Shown piece after piece: positions 1 through 6,397 of a DNA stretch of 12,207 nt (position 1 is the stretch's first letter; each line of letters opens with the position of its first letter). Both the position numbers and the translations under genes were made by a program. A model generated the notes under the pieces. The model was not told the DNA's origin. It was given only the letters and a program-made list of their open reading frames with translations, and ran no database searches. The stretch spans positions 1 to 12,207 of the forward strand of contig DYON01000057.1 of the NCBI GenBank assembly GCA_020720525.1. Reading direction: 5' to 3'. The stretch is from Acetofilamentum sp. Its GTDB lineage: Bacteria > Bacteroidota > Bacteroidia > Bacteroidales > DTU049.

Positions 1-6
1 GGGGTT

Positions 7-62
7 TGTCATTTGTTTTTAGGTTGCAAAGGCGCGCCTTTGTTGGTGGTCTCAGCATGACA
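7..62. repeat. Concentric inverted repeat with a perfect 16-bp palindrome at its core
   Basis: Positions 27-42 read CAAAGGCGCGCCTTTG, a perfect palindrome. Outside it, TGTCAT at 7-12 is the exact inverse of ATGACA at 57-62, and both pairs share the same centre (34/35). The 14 bases between outer and inner arms on each side pair poorly, with only a few G-T matches. The right arm contains CTCAGCATGACAG (51-63), which resembles from memory the end of dispersed intergenic repeats in many bacterial genomes. No T-run follows on either strand, so it is not an ordinary terminator. It may be a dispersed repeat unit or a protein-binding site. The palindrome is certain but its nature is inference. Confidence 0.55.
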
Positions 63-291
63 GATTATTTCGGACAATCACTGCCATCTATTTAGGTCGA
101 AAGGGTACCACTTATTCCCTGATGAAAAAAGTTGTTTTTCTCGGGCAAAAGTGAATTAAAAATCAAAAAACAAATGGGGGCTAATAGTTTTGGCTCTATT
201 CTAAATCTATGTATTTACAGTCGCTCTAACAAAGAGTTAATAAAATCTTCTACGCACTTTGCAAGGAGTTTGGTGGTTTTTTGAGCTGGAT

Positions 292-311
292 ATTTTGAGG
301 AATTTTGAGGA
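292..311. repeat. 10-bp tandem duplication (ATTTTGAGGA, two copies)
   Basis: ATTTTGAGGA occurs at 292-301 and again, identically, at 302-311. A looser relative (TTTTTTGAGCTGGA) lies just upstream. It is outside any gene and nothing in the sequence points to a function; replication slippage would be enough to explain it. Confidence 0.6.
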
Positions 312-389
312 AGTTTTTTTAAATTTTGACAAAAGATATAGTTCATTTTGGAATGCTAAAAAGTTCAGTTGAACCGCGTAGTATTCTTC

Positions 390-406
390 AAAACCCTGAT
401 TTAGGG
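390..406 (-). terminator. Weak terminator-like hairpin after the tonB-like gene
   Basis: Reading the minus strand about 20 bases past the tonB-like stop codon, CCCT-aaatc-AGGG can form a 4-bp stem with a 5-base loop, followed by TTTT. The stem and T-run are short, so this is only a candidate for the end of the exbB-exbD-tonB transcript. Confidence 0.25.
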
Positions 407-428
407 CAAGTTGCTGTTGCCGTGTTTC

Positions 429-1169
429 CTAATTCAACTTTATAAAGCTGTAGGTAATGGTTCCCTTTTGCACTTCGGGAGCATTGCTGTTTACTGAAAA
501 TTTGGCTTGCATAGCCGCAGTTTTGGCTGCATTCCACAACGATGGATTCGAAACGGTGGTTCCAATGGCGCCTGGCTCGGCGCGCGTAACATTTCCTTGT
601 TTATCGACCCAAATGGTTACAACCACTTTTCCTTGATCGTCTTCGGTGTATTTGGGTTTAGGAATACTTTTCGCGCTGCGACCATTGAGCGAATAAGCAG
701 GACCACTGCCTGGGCCAACTCCTGGTCCATCGCCCGATCCCGTTCCTGTTCCGTTTCCACTGCCTGTACCACTTCCAGTTCCGCTACCATTACCATTGCC
801 TGTTCCAGTTCCTTGTCCCCAAGTGAAATTGGTAATGTGGTTGTCAACTTTGTTCGAGTTGTTGCTGTTGTTGTTGTTTCCGGTGCTTGTTTGACCAGCA
901 CTATAATTCACAGCTTCGGTACCTTGGGTAACGTAATTTTCGTTCAAATTGCCAGTATTGGCATTCGATGAGTTGATATTGTCGAAAACAGGATCGTAGG
1001 TATCGCTTCCACCGCCGCCACCGCCGCCACCGAGTTCAATCACAACGCCTTCTTCTTCTGGAAGGGGCAAGGGAGTGCGAAACGAATACATAAAAAGCAA
1101 CAATAGAACTATTCCCGTGCTGAAAAGCAGGGTGAACAATGCGGCGAGTCTTTTACGTTTCTTTTCCAT
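429..1169 (-). CDS. TonB-family energy transducer with a Gly/Asn-rich linker
   Basis: This 246-aa protein probably transmits the proton-motive force from the ExbB-ExbD motor, whose genes lie directly upstream, across the periplasm to outer-membrane receptors. A basic N-terminus (MEKKRKR) precedes one membrane segment at about residues 8-28, giving an N-in anchor. The usual proline-rich spacer is replaced by low-complexity sequence: eight glycines (47-54), an Asn-rich stretch (98-106) and a Gly-Thr/Ser tract (118-157). The C-terminal domain (158-246) contains GKVVVTIWVDKQGNVTRAEPG and ends KGTITYSFIKLN, matching the TonB C-terminal fold common beside exbBD in Bacteroidota. The start is an ATG 18 bp after the exbD stop. 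A TolA-like role in outer-membrane constriction is an alternative, because TonB and TolA cannot be separated by eye here. The family is secure; the receptor partner is unknown. Confidence 0.85.
   Translation of the reverse strand: MEKKRKRLAALFTLLFSTGIVLLLLFMYSFRTPLPLPEEEGVVIELGGGGGGGGSDTYDPVFDNINSSNANTGNLNENYVTQGTEAVNYSAGQTSTGNNNNSNNSNKVDNHITNFTWGQGTGTGNGNGSGTGSGTGSGNGTGTGSGDGPGVGPGSGPAYSLNGRSAKSIPKPKYTEDDQGKVVVTIWVDKQGNVTRAEPGAIGTTVSNPSLWNAAKTAAMQAKFSVNSNAPEVQKGTITYSFIKLN
699..817 (-). repeat. Low-complexity Gly-Thr/Ser codon repeat inside the tonB-like gene
   Basis: Residues 118-157 of the TonB-like protein alternate glycine with Thr, Ser or Asn, then with Asp, Pro or Val. The DNA is an imperfect array of GGN-ACN and GGN-AGN codons. 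A second low-complexity patch at 1008-1031 encodes eight consecutive glycines with GGC/GGT codons. Such tracts are prone to slippage, which would change linker length in frame when whole codons are gained or lost. Confidence 0.7.
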
Positions 1170-1187
1170 GACAATATTTTTTAGTGT

Positions 1188-1613
1188 TTACGGCTGATCT
1201 TCGGGCCGAGTTGCAAGAATTACTTTGTGTTTGGTGCCTTTTTGCTTGTTGATGGCATTCACAATGTCAATTACATTCACTGCAAACTGAATTGGAACTG
1301 TAGCATCGGTTCGTAGTACCACCGAAGCTTCGGTTTGTCCTTCGAGCTGCCGAGCAAGTCCTGTTTTCAGACCATTTGCATCCACGGGAACTTCTTCAAC
1401 AAAATACTGGAAATTATCGTCGATGTAAATATTCACAGCTTTGTTGGGAGCCATGGTGCGGTCGCTGTTGCTGCTAGGCAACAAAAGCTTAATGGCGTTT
1501 GGACTTACCAGCGTAGAAGTGAGCATAAAGAAAATGAGCAGCAGGAACACAAGGTCCGCCATTGAAGAGGAATTGAATTCGGCAGAGCGCTTATTTCTGG
1601 TTTTAATATTCAT
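1188..1613 (-). CDS. exbD: ExbD/TolR-family biopolymer transport protein
   Basis: This 141-aa inner-membrane protein is the stator-like partner of ExbB in the proton-driven motor. A short cytoplasmic N-terminus is followed by one membrane helix (about 18-40, MADLVFLLLIFFMLTS). Asp20 in that helix corresponds to the conserved proton-carrying Asp of ExbD/TolR. The rest is the periplasmic domain, including VNIYIDDNFQYFVEE and SVVLRTDATVPIQFAVNVIDI, the latter resembling the typical ExbD stretch near the C-terminus. The length is normal for the family. The ATG start lies 10 bp after the exbB stop and the gene ends 18 bp before the TonB-like start, so the three are almost certainly co-transcribed. 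TolR is the main alternative name, but the following gene encodes a TonB-type C-terminus. Confidence 0.92.
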   Translation of the reverse strand: MNIKTRNKRSAEFNSSSMADLVFLLLIFFMLTSTLVSPNAIKLLLPSSNSDRTMAPNKAVNIYIDDNFQYFVEEVPVDANGLKTGLARQLEGQTEASVVLRTDATVPIQFAVNVIDIVNAINKQKGTKHKVILATRPEDQP

Positions 1614-1623
1614 AACTATTCGC

Positions 1624-2340
1624 TTATGCGGGTTCGTTCAAAATATCCATAAACTCAGTCGTACGGGCTTCGAGCATATACACCACTTTTTCAACCCGTG
1701 CAACAATGATATTGTAGGCCAAATAGGCCAAAATACCAACAATGAGACCTGCTAATGTGGTTACCATAGCTTCGTAAATACCACCCGACAAAATACCGAT
1801 GTCGATATTGTTGCCCGATTTAGATAAATCGTAGAATGCCGAAATCATTCCACTCACTGTTCCCAAAAACCCCAACATAGGCCCAACACCGGCAATGGTG
1901 GAAAGGAATCCAACACTTTTTTCGAGTTTGGCAACCTCGAGTTTTCCAACATTTTCGATGGCTGCCGAAATGTCGTTGAGCGGTTTTCCAATTCGTTGTA
2001 AGCCTTTTTCAATCATTCGAGCCATTGGAGTAGGGTTGCTGCGGCAAGTAGCCAAAGCCGAATCGATTTTCCCTTCCAAAATATACTGTTTAATGTTGGC
2101 CATAAAACCGGTATCTTCTTTGGCGGCTTTGTTGGTTGCCATAAATCGCTCAAAAAAGATATAGATAGCAATTACAAGCAAGGCAGCTATGGGGATCATA
2201 AACAAGCCACCTTTTTGCATTAAATCCCAATACGAGAGCGTGTCGTATTGCTGCGTAGCAGCTTCAACTGTTTTTTTAACTGTGTCGGCAACTGCTGTGT
2301 CGGCACCCTGTACAATCTGAAGAAAAATAGTCGTTAACAT
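1624..2340 (-). CDS. exbB: ExbB/TolQ/MotA-family proton channel protein
   Basis: This 238-aa inner-membrane protein forms the channel of the ExbBD motor. A short hydrophobic start and an acidic and polar stretch lead to membrane helix 1 (about 44-63, LFMIPIAALLVIAIYIFF). A cytoplasmic region follows, then helices 2 (about 143-169) and 3 (about 190-213). The family signature GPMLGFLGTVSGMI (153-166) contains the conserved pore threonine (Thr161). I chose the ATG at 2340 over an in-frame TTG at 2379. The TTG lies inside a promoter-proximal direct repeat and upstream of a -7-like box, and the shorter N-terminus agrees with Bacteroidota homologues as I remember them. It is first in the exbB-exbD-tonB operon and 111 bp after anmK. 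Confidence 0.92.
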   Translation of the reverse strand: MLTTIFLQIVQGADTAVADTVKKTVEAATQQYDTLSYWDLMQKGGLFMIPIAALLVIAIYIFFERFMATNKAAKEDTGFMANIKQYILEGKIDSALATCRSNPTPMARMIEKGLQRIGKPLNDISAAIENVGKLEVAKLEKSVGFLSTIAGVGPMLGFLGTVSGMISAFYDLSKSGNNIDIGILSGGIYEAMVTTLAGLIVGILAYLAYNIIVARVEKVVYMLEARTTEFMDILNEPA

Positions 2341-2357
2341 AAATACTGAATTTGCCG

Positions 2358-2393
2358 TAAAGTTACCCCCATTTTGCAATACCCGTTTTGCAA
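2358..2393 (-). promoter_or_regulatory. Candidate exbB promoter region with a 14-bp direct repeat
   Basis: On the minus strand, TTGCAAAACGGGTA (2393-2380) is followed at once by TTGCAAAATGGGGG (2379-2366), with 11 of 14 positions identical. Next comes TAACTTTA (2365-2358), one base off the Bacteroidota -7 box TAnnTTTG and 17 bases before the exbB ATG. The TTG triplets lie 25 and 11 bases from the box, outside the usual 17-23 spacing. An activator binding the repeat would fit, but that is inference. Confidence 0.4.
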
Positions 2394-2451
2394 CGAGGTT
2401 GATGTTGTCAACACCAAGCTGTTAATTAAAACGTTTGTTGCTGTTGTTTTA

Positions 2452-3525
2452 TTATGGCAAATAAATGGCGCCAGAGCTCAAGGCTTTTTTGGCTCCTGTG
2501 GCCGATTCTATGGTGTTGTTGCTGTTGTTTATTCTCAACCAGCCCAAAAATGCAAAAATCATTGCTTCTTTAAAGTCAATAAGCATAGAGTCGGCTACAA
2601 TGGCAACTTCACCTATTTTCGAACGAATAAGCCCCATCAAAAATGTGTTTCGCACACCACCTCCCGAAAACAATACTCTTTCGCAATTCGAGGCAGCATC
2701 TGCTATTTGCGTTGCAGCATGGTGTGCAACTGTACTTAAAATATCGTCGATACTTAAATGGATATAATTCTGAATTATGGGGAGAAAAGCCAATTCAACC
2801 CATTCACGACCGAGCGATTTGGGCTGTTGCTGCGAATAATATGCAATACTGTTTAATTCTTTCAAAAGTTCGCTGCAAACAGTTCCCGATTGTGCCCATT
2901 CGCCATTTTTGTCGTAGTCGGAGCCTTTAATTTGTGCGAAACGATTCAATACAATATTCACGGGGCAAATATCCCAAGCTAGGCGTTTGGTATCTATATT
3001 CATTGAAATATTGGCAAATCCACCCAAGTTTACCAATGCGTCGTATTGCGCAAATAGAAGTTCATCGCCCATTGGAACCAAAGGTGCGCCTTGCCCCCCC
3101 AGAGCTACATCGCCACTGCGAAAATCGCAAACAACTGGAATTCCGACTTCTGATGCAATGTTGGCTCCAAGCCCTGCTTGAAATGTATAGCCATAAGCTG
3201 GGTTGTGAAACACAGTATGACCATGCGAAGCAACAAAATCGGGCTCTATTTTATGCTTTCCGACGAAATCGGCTGCAAGTTTTCCATAATAGCTTCCAAG
3301 CTTTCTGTCGGCTGCAACGAGTTCAACTCCACCCATTTCGGGCATTCGCCGAAGCATTTGCAGCATCGACTGCGAATATTGAATGGTTTCGGCTTGTTCA
3401 ATTTTAAATTCCCAGCCCGAGCTGCCCAATCGAAAGCCACAATATGCAATATCGACTCCATCGAGCGATGTGCCCGACATCATTCCAAGTCCAAAATGCC
3501 ATTGGCTGGTTGTTTCGATTTCCAT
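2452..3525 (-). CDS. anmK: Anhydro-N-acetylmuramic acid kinase
   Basis: AnmK hydrates and phosphorylates 1,6-anhydro-MurNAc with ATP to give MurNAc-6-phosphate, a cytoplasmic step in recycling cell-wall turnover products. Family signatures are present: GMMSGTSLDGVD near the N-terminus (14-25), ASHGHTVFHNP (about 99-109), DFRSGDVALGGQGAPLVP (134-151), NLGGFANIS (166-174), a Lys-Ser-x-Gly-Arg-Glu motif, and FSGGGVRN in the C-terminal half. The GPGN that follows the catalytic Asp in E. coli (DTGPGN) is CPVN here, with Asp185 kept. I believe this variant is usual in Bacteroidota. I start it at the ATG at 3525 (357 aa) rather than an in-frame TTG at 3558. That ATG is one base after the murF stop, whereas the TTG start would overlap murF and add 11 residues before the conserved domain. 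Translational coupling to murF is likely. Confidence 0.92.
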   Translation of the reverse strand: MEIETTSQWHFGLGMMSGTSLDGVDIAYCGFRLGSSGWEFKIEQAETIQYSQSMLQMLRRMPEMGGVELVAADRKLGSYYGKLAADFVGKHKIEPDFVASHGHTVFHNPAYGYTFQAGLGANIASEVGIPVVCDFRSGDVALGGQGAPLVPMGDELLFAQYDALVNLGGFANISMNIDTKRLAWDICPVNIVLNRFAQIKGSDYDKNGEWAQSGTVCSELLKELNSIAYYSQQQPKSLGREWVELAFLPIIQNYIHLSIDDILSTVAHHAATQIADAASNCERVLFSGGGVRNTFLMGLIRSKIGEVAIVADSMLIDFKEAMIFAFLGWLRINNSNNTIESATGAKKALSSGAIYLP

Positions 3526-3526
3526 G

Positions 3527-4813
3527 CTACAAAATATCTTTGATGCGGTCAACTCCAATGCCTCGCGAACCTTTTAAAAGCAATAAACTATTCGATATTT
3601 GTTGAGTTTGAAGTACCAAAATTGCGTTGCTGGTACTGGCGAAAAAAGCAAAAGTGGGAAATTTTTCTTTCCAATTAAGGAATTCGGGTCCTACAAGAAA
3701 TACTTTATGCAAATTCATAGTTGCCAGCTGTTCAAGTATCTTGCGATGTTCGTCGGCAGCGTATTTTCCCAATTCGAGCATGTCGCCAAGAATAACAATC
3801 TTATTTTCGCCCTTCATTGCCTGAAAATTTGAAATTGCTTTCGACATACTTGACGGATTGGCGTTGTATGCGTCGAGAATGATGCTGTTGCGGGCAGTTT
3901 CGACCCATTGCGAACGCATATTCCCAGGTGTGTAGGCTATCAGTTTTTCGTGAATCGATTGGGCTTCGCCTCCAAAATGCAAACCAATCGAAATGGCTGC
4001 TAGAATGTTCGGCAAATTATAATCACCAATCAATTGGGTCGATGTTTTATATACCTTATTATTATAGGTCCAATCAACTTCAATTTGGGGAATGTTGTTA
4101 ATCTCAGTTTTTGCAGCAAGTGTTTTGTTTCCGTAACGAATTTGTTTTTGCGATGCAGAAAGCGACATCAATAGCTGGTCGTCTTCGTTTACAAACACGG
4201 CTTCACCGTTTTGCTTGATGAATTGATAGAGTTCCGATTTTGTTTTTACCACACCTTCAAAACCTCCAAATCCTTCGAGATGCGCATGCCCGATGTTGGT
4301 GATAAGCCCGTAATGTGGCAAAGCTATTTTGCAAAGTGCGTCAATTTCGCCCGGATGATTGGCGCCCATCTCGATAATGGCAAAATCGGTGTCGTTTTTT
4401 ATTTTCAACAAAGTAAGTGGAACACCAATATGGTTGTTCAGATTTCCTTCGGTAGCTTGAACTGATCCAGCTGTACTTAATGCTTCGCGCATCAATTCTT
4501 TGGTAGTAGTTTTGCCATTGGTGCCGGTAATGGCAATAAAGGTTGCTTTCAATTGTTTGCGGTGAAGCAAGGCCAAGTCTTGCAAAGCTATCAATGTGTC
4601 GTTGCAAAAGTAGCAATCGGGGTGATTACTAAATTCTGGATTTTGCGTAATAGCCACCGAAGCACCTTGCTTGAGGGCAGTGCCAACCATTTCATTTGCA
4701 TCGAGGTTTTCGCCCTTAATCGCAACGAAAATCATTCCTTGCTTCAATGTGCGCGTATCGGTCGATACACCGGTCGAAATGCAGAATTTCTGATATAGCG
4801 TGTTTATTTCCAT
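3527..4813 (-). CDS. murF: UDP-N-acetylmuramoyl-tripeptide--D-alanyl-D-alanine ligase
   Basis: MurF joins D-Ala-D-Ala to the UDP-MurNAc-tripeptide using ATP, the last step in making the cytoplasmic peptidoglycan precursor. The 428-aa length is close to the family norm. The N-terminal substrate domain carries GVSTDTR. The ATP-binding loop is GTNGKTT (97-103), followed by EGNLNNHIGVPLTLL (112-126) and EMGANHPGEI (148-157). The C-terminal part has GDYNLPNILAA, LDAYNANPSSM and LGDMLELG, all typical of MurF rather than other Mur ligases. The start is the ATG directly after a run of seven Ts that ends a hairpin terminator, with no Shine-Dalgarno sequence. The gene follows gldJ by 56 bp and ends one base before the anmK ATG. 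No key residue appears to be missing. Confidence 0.96.
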   Translation of the reverse strand: MEINTLYQKFCISTGVSTDTRTLKQGMIFVAIKGENLDANEMVGTALKQGASVAITQNPEFSNHPDCYFCNDTLIALQDLALLHRKQLKATFIAITGTNGKTTTKELMREALSTAGSVQATEGNLNNHIGVPLTLLKIKNDTDFAIIEMGANHPGEIDALCKIALPHYGLITNIGHAHLEGFGGFEGVVKTKSELYQFIKQNGEAVFVNEDDQLLMSLSASQKQIRYGNKTLAAKTEINNIPQIEVDWTYNNKVYKTSTQLIGDYNLPNILAAISIGLHFGGEAQSIHEKLIAYTPGNMRSQWVETARNSIILDAYNANPSSMSKAISNFQAMKGENKIVILGDMLELGKYAADEHRKILEQLATMNLHKVFLVGPEFLNWKEKFPTFAFFASTSNAILVLQTQQISNSLLLLKGSRGIGVDRIKDIL

Positions 4814-4841
4814 AAAAAAACCCCCATGGGTTAGATGGGGG
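4814..4841 (-). terminator. Intrinsic terminator between gldJ and murF, ending at the murF ATG
   Basis: On the minus strand, CCCCCAT-ctaaccc-ATGGGGG (4841-4821) forms a 7-bp GC-rich stem with a 7-base loop, followed directly by seven Ts (4820-4814) and then the murF ATG (4813). This is a textbook rho-independent terminator for transcripts coming from gldJ. Its contact with the murF start codon is unusual and would make it an attenuator for any gldJ-murF readthrough. Confidence 0.85.
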
Positions 4842-4849
4842 TAAAGTTA
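4842..4849 (-). promoter_or_regulatory. Candidate -7 box for murF, abutting the terminator
   Basis: TAACTTTA on the minus strand differs by one base from the Bacteroidota -7 consensus TAnnTTTG. No TTG is found 17-23 bases upstream. If it is used, transcription would begin within the left arm of the adjacent hairpin. Such transcripts could not form the terminator and would reach murF. Confidence 0.35.
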
Positions 4850-4869
4850 CATATTTTTTGATGGAACTG

Positions 4870-6345
4870 TTAGAATCCGATTGGACTTCCAACGCGTACC
4901 ATTGCACAACGGAATCCGATATAGTCGGTTGACATTTCTTGGTCGAGGAAGCGGCGTGTTCCAGGGCTGAGGAAATATGCTCTATCTTTCCACGAACCAC
5001 CTTTGTAAACACGTGCCATATTGTTAACCATCGAAGATTTCGAATACTCATACATCACTTTGTTTGCGTATTCTTCGTCTTTCATCATGTCTTGGTCGAA
5101 ATAAATTGATGAAGAGAAGTCTCCATCGAGGTAGTTGCGGTTGTCGCTTGCACGATAGTTGCGACGTCCTGCCGATTCTTCCTGAGTAACAGGTCGCCAG
5201 ACAATACGTCCGAGACTATCTTTTTCGGCAATCATACCTTCTTCGTCGAGTTGTTTGGTCATGAATTCGTTACCACGGAACGAGCGGAAGTCGTCAAAAT
5301 CTTCGAAAGAAAGAGGACGATAAACATCCATTACCCATTCTGCAACGTTGCCAGCCATATTGTACAAGCCATAATCGTTGGGCCAGTACGAATAAACAGG
5401 AGCTGTGATATCGGCAGCGTCGTTGAGGTTTCCGGCAACACCCATGTTGTCGCCACGGCCACGTTTGAAGTTGGCGGTAAATTCACCCATGTTTTTGTAA
5501 TAGTCGGTACGAAGCAAGTGCCCATTCCAAGGATAAATTCTACGTTCTATAACGCGCTCGAACAAGGTGTTTCCGATCAGACCCAAAGAAGCAAATTCCC
5601 ATTCAGCTTCGGTTGGGAGGCGATACTTCGGCAAAAGAATACCATCTTCGATACGTACTTTGCGAGTACCAGCTCCGTTTGGATTCAGGTCGTAGAGGTC
5701 ATTTTTAACCATACCCTCGAACTGACCAGCCAAATAAGCATCGGTATTGAAGTTTTCTTCGTTCTGCTGATTGGGGTCAACCTTCAAAATGCCTTCACGA
5801 ATTAGAATGTATTCATTCACACGGTCGGTACGCCATTCGCAATAGCGATTTGCTTTTACCCAATTTACACCAACAACAGGATAGAATGCATAAGCTGGAT
5901 GACGGAAATAGTATTCAACATAAGGTTCGTTGTATCCCAATCGTGAGCGCCAAACCAAAGTATCGGGCAGTGCTTGTTTCACAACTTCGGGATAATCGAC
6001 ACCAAATACACGGCTGAGCCAATATAGATACTCACGATAATCGACATTGGTAACTTCGGCCATATCCATGTAGAACGATGAAACTGTTACGCGGCGTGGA
6101 ACATTGTCCCATTTGAACGGTGTTTCCTGTTCGGTGCGTCCCATAACAAAAGTACCACCTTCAATGAGTACCAAACCTGGTCCGGTTTCTTGTTCTTCGT
6201 AAGGGACAACTTCAAAGCCCCCCCATTTGGGGTCGTTGTAGTACCATGCTGTAGTACGCGATCTTTCTTTGTAGCACGAAGTAAAGGCGATGGAAATAAT
6301 TCCCAATGCGATTAATCCCTTAATAATCCTGATTTTATTGAGCAT
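4870..6345 (-). CDS. gldJ: Gliding motility / type IX secretion lipoprotein GldJ
   Basis: GldJ is an outer-membrane lipoprotein facing the periplasm. In Flavobacterium johnsoniae it is needed for gliding and for stability of GldK, the T9SS ring lipoprotein. The 491-aa protein has a lipoprotein signal (residues 1-23, then Cys24 after FTS). The segment GGFE...QETGPGLVLIEGGTFVMGR (42-70) is typical of GldJ; GldK has a different opening around its IPGGSF motif. The rest is a formylglycine-generating-enzyme (sulfatase-modifying) fold: RLPTEAEWEFAS (242-253), GLYNMAGNVAEWV (326-338), VYKGGSW (446-452) and IGFRC (476-480). The catalytic cysteine pair expected after GGSW in true enzymes is not evident, so I infer a structural role. 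GldK/PorK is the paralogue to rule out; no gldL follows, which supports GldJ. A promoter match lies just upstream and a terminator just downstream. Confidence 0.92.
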   Translation of the reverse strand: MLNKIRIIKGLIALGIISIAFTSCYKERSRTTAWYYNDPKWGGFEVVPYEEQETGPGLVLIEGGTFVMGRTEQETPFKWDNVPRRVTVSSFYMDMAEVTNVDYREYLYWLSRVFGVDYPEVVKQALPDTLVWRSRLGYNEPYVEYYFRHPAYAFYPVVGVNWVKANRYCEWRTDRVNEYILIREGILKVDPNQQNEENFNTDAYLAGQFEGMVKNDLYDLNPNGAGTRKVRIEDGILLPKYRLPTEAEWEFASLGLIGNTLFERVIERRIYPWNGHLLRTDYYKNMGEFTANFKRGRGDNMGVAGNLNDAADITAPVYSYWPNDYGLYNMAGNVAEWVMDVYRPLSFEDFDDFRSFRGNEFMTKQLDEEGMIAEKDSLGRIVWRPVTQEESAGRRNYRASDNRNYLDGDFSSSIYFDQDMMKDEEYANKVMYEYSKSSMVNNMARVYKGGSWKDRAYFLSPGTRRFLDQEMSTDYIGFRCAMVRVGSPIGF

Positions 6346-6364
6346 GTTCGTAGAATTTTCGGTT

Positions 6365-6397
6365 CAAAGTTAAGTAATTAACTAAAACGACGGGCAA
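6365..6397 (-). promoter_or_regulatory. Promoter for gldJ (Bacteroidota type)
   Basis: On the minus strand, TTG (6397-6395), a 22-base spacer and a perfect -7 box TAACTTTG (6372-6365) end 19 bases before the gldJ ATG. The TTG and part of the spacer lie inside the end of the PorP-like gene. gldJ may therefore be transcribed on its own as well as from the upstream promoter. Confidence 0.6.

Larger units (their letters stand above)
1..428. other. Non-coding region at the left edge, downstream of the tonB-like gene
   Basis: I see no convincing gene here. All frames are broken by stops within about 30 codons, apart from short stretches running off the left edge that resemble no family I know. The region is richer in A and T than the genes beside it. 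It holds a nested inverted repeat (7-62), a 10-bp tandem duplication (292-311) and a weak terminator-like hairpin (390-406), each listed separately. A perfect -7-type box (TAGTTTTG) lies at 185-192 on the plus strand, but it has no TTG at the expected distance and no ORF follows it. Confidence 0.6.

Noticed and set aside
1..94. Short open frames at the left edge that might be the tail of an upstream gene
   Set aside because: They end within about 30 codons, cover the palindromic repeat and show no protein-like pattern, so coding cannot be supported.
507..971. 154-aa plus-strand ORF opposite the tonB-like gene, and a 94-aa minus-strand ORF in another frame at 617-901
   Set aside because: Both are by-products of the repetitive Gly/Asn/Thr codons of the tonB-like gene. 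They have low-complexity translations and no recognisable domain.
2341..2379. N-terminal extension of ExbB from a TTG codon at 2379
   Set aside because: The TTG lies inside the direct repeat upstream of the -7-like box, and the extra 13 residues do not resemble family N-termini. The ATG at 2340 fits better.
2403..2413. Palindrome TGTTGTCAACA between anmK and exbB
   Set aside because: It is an exact inverted repeat around one base but only 5 bp per arm, with no T-run. Too short to call an operator or terminator on its own.
3526..3558. N-terminal extension of AnmK from a TTG codon at 3558
   Set aside because: It would overlap murF and adds residues absent from the family. The ATG at 3525, one base after the murF stop, gives the usual N-terminus.
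4716..5051. 111-aa minus-strand ORF spanning the gldJ-murF junction
   Set aside because: It overlaps the ends of two well-supported genes in another frame and crosses the terminator. No recognisable domain.
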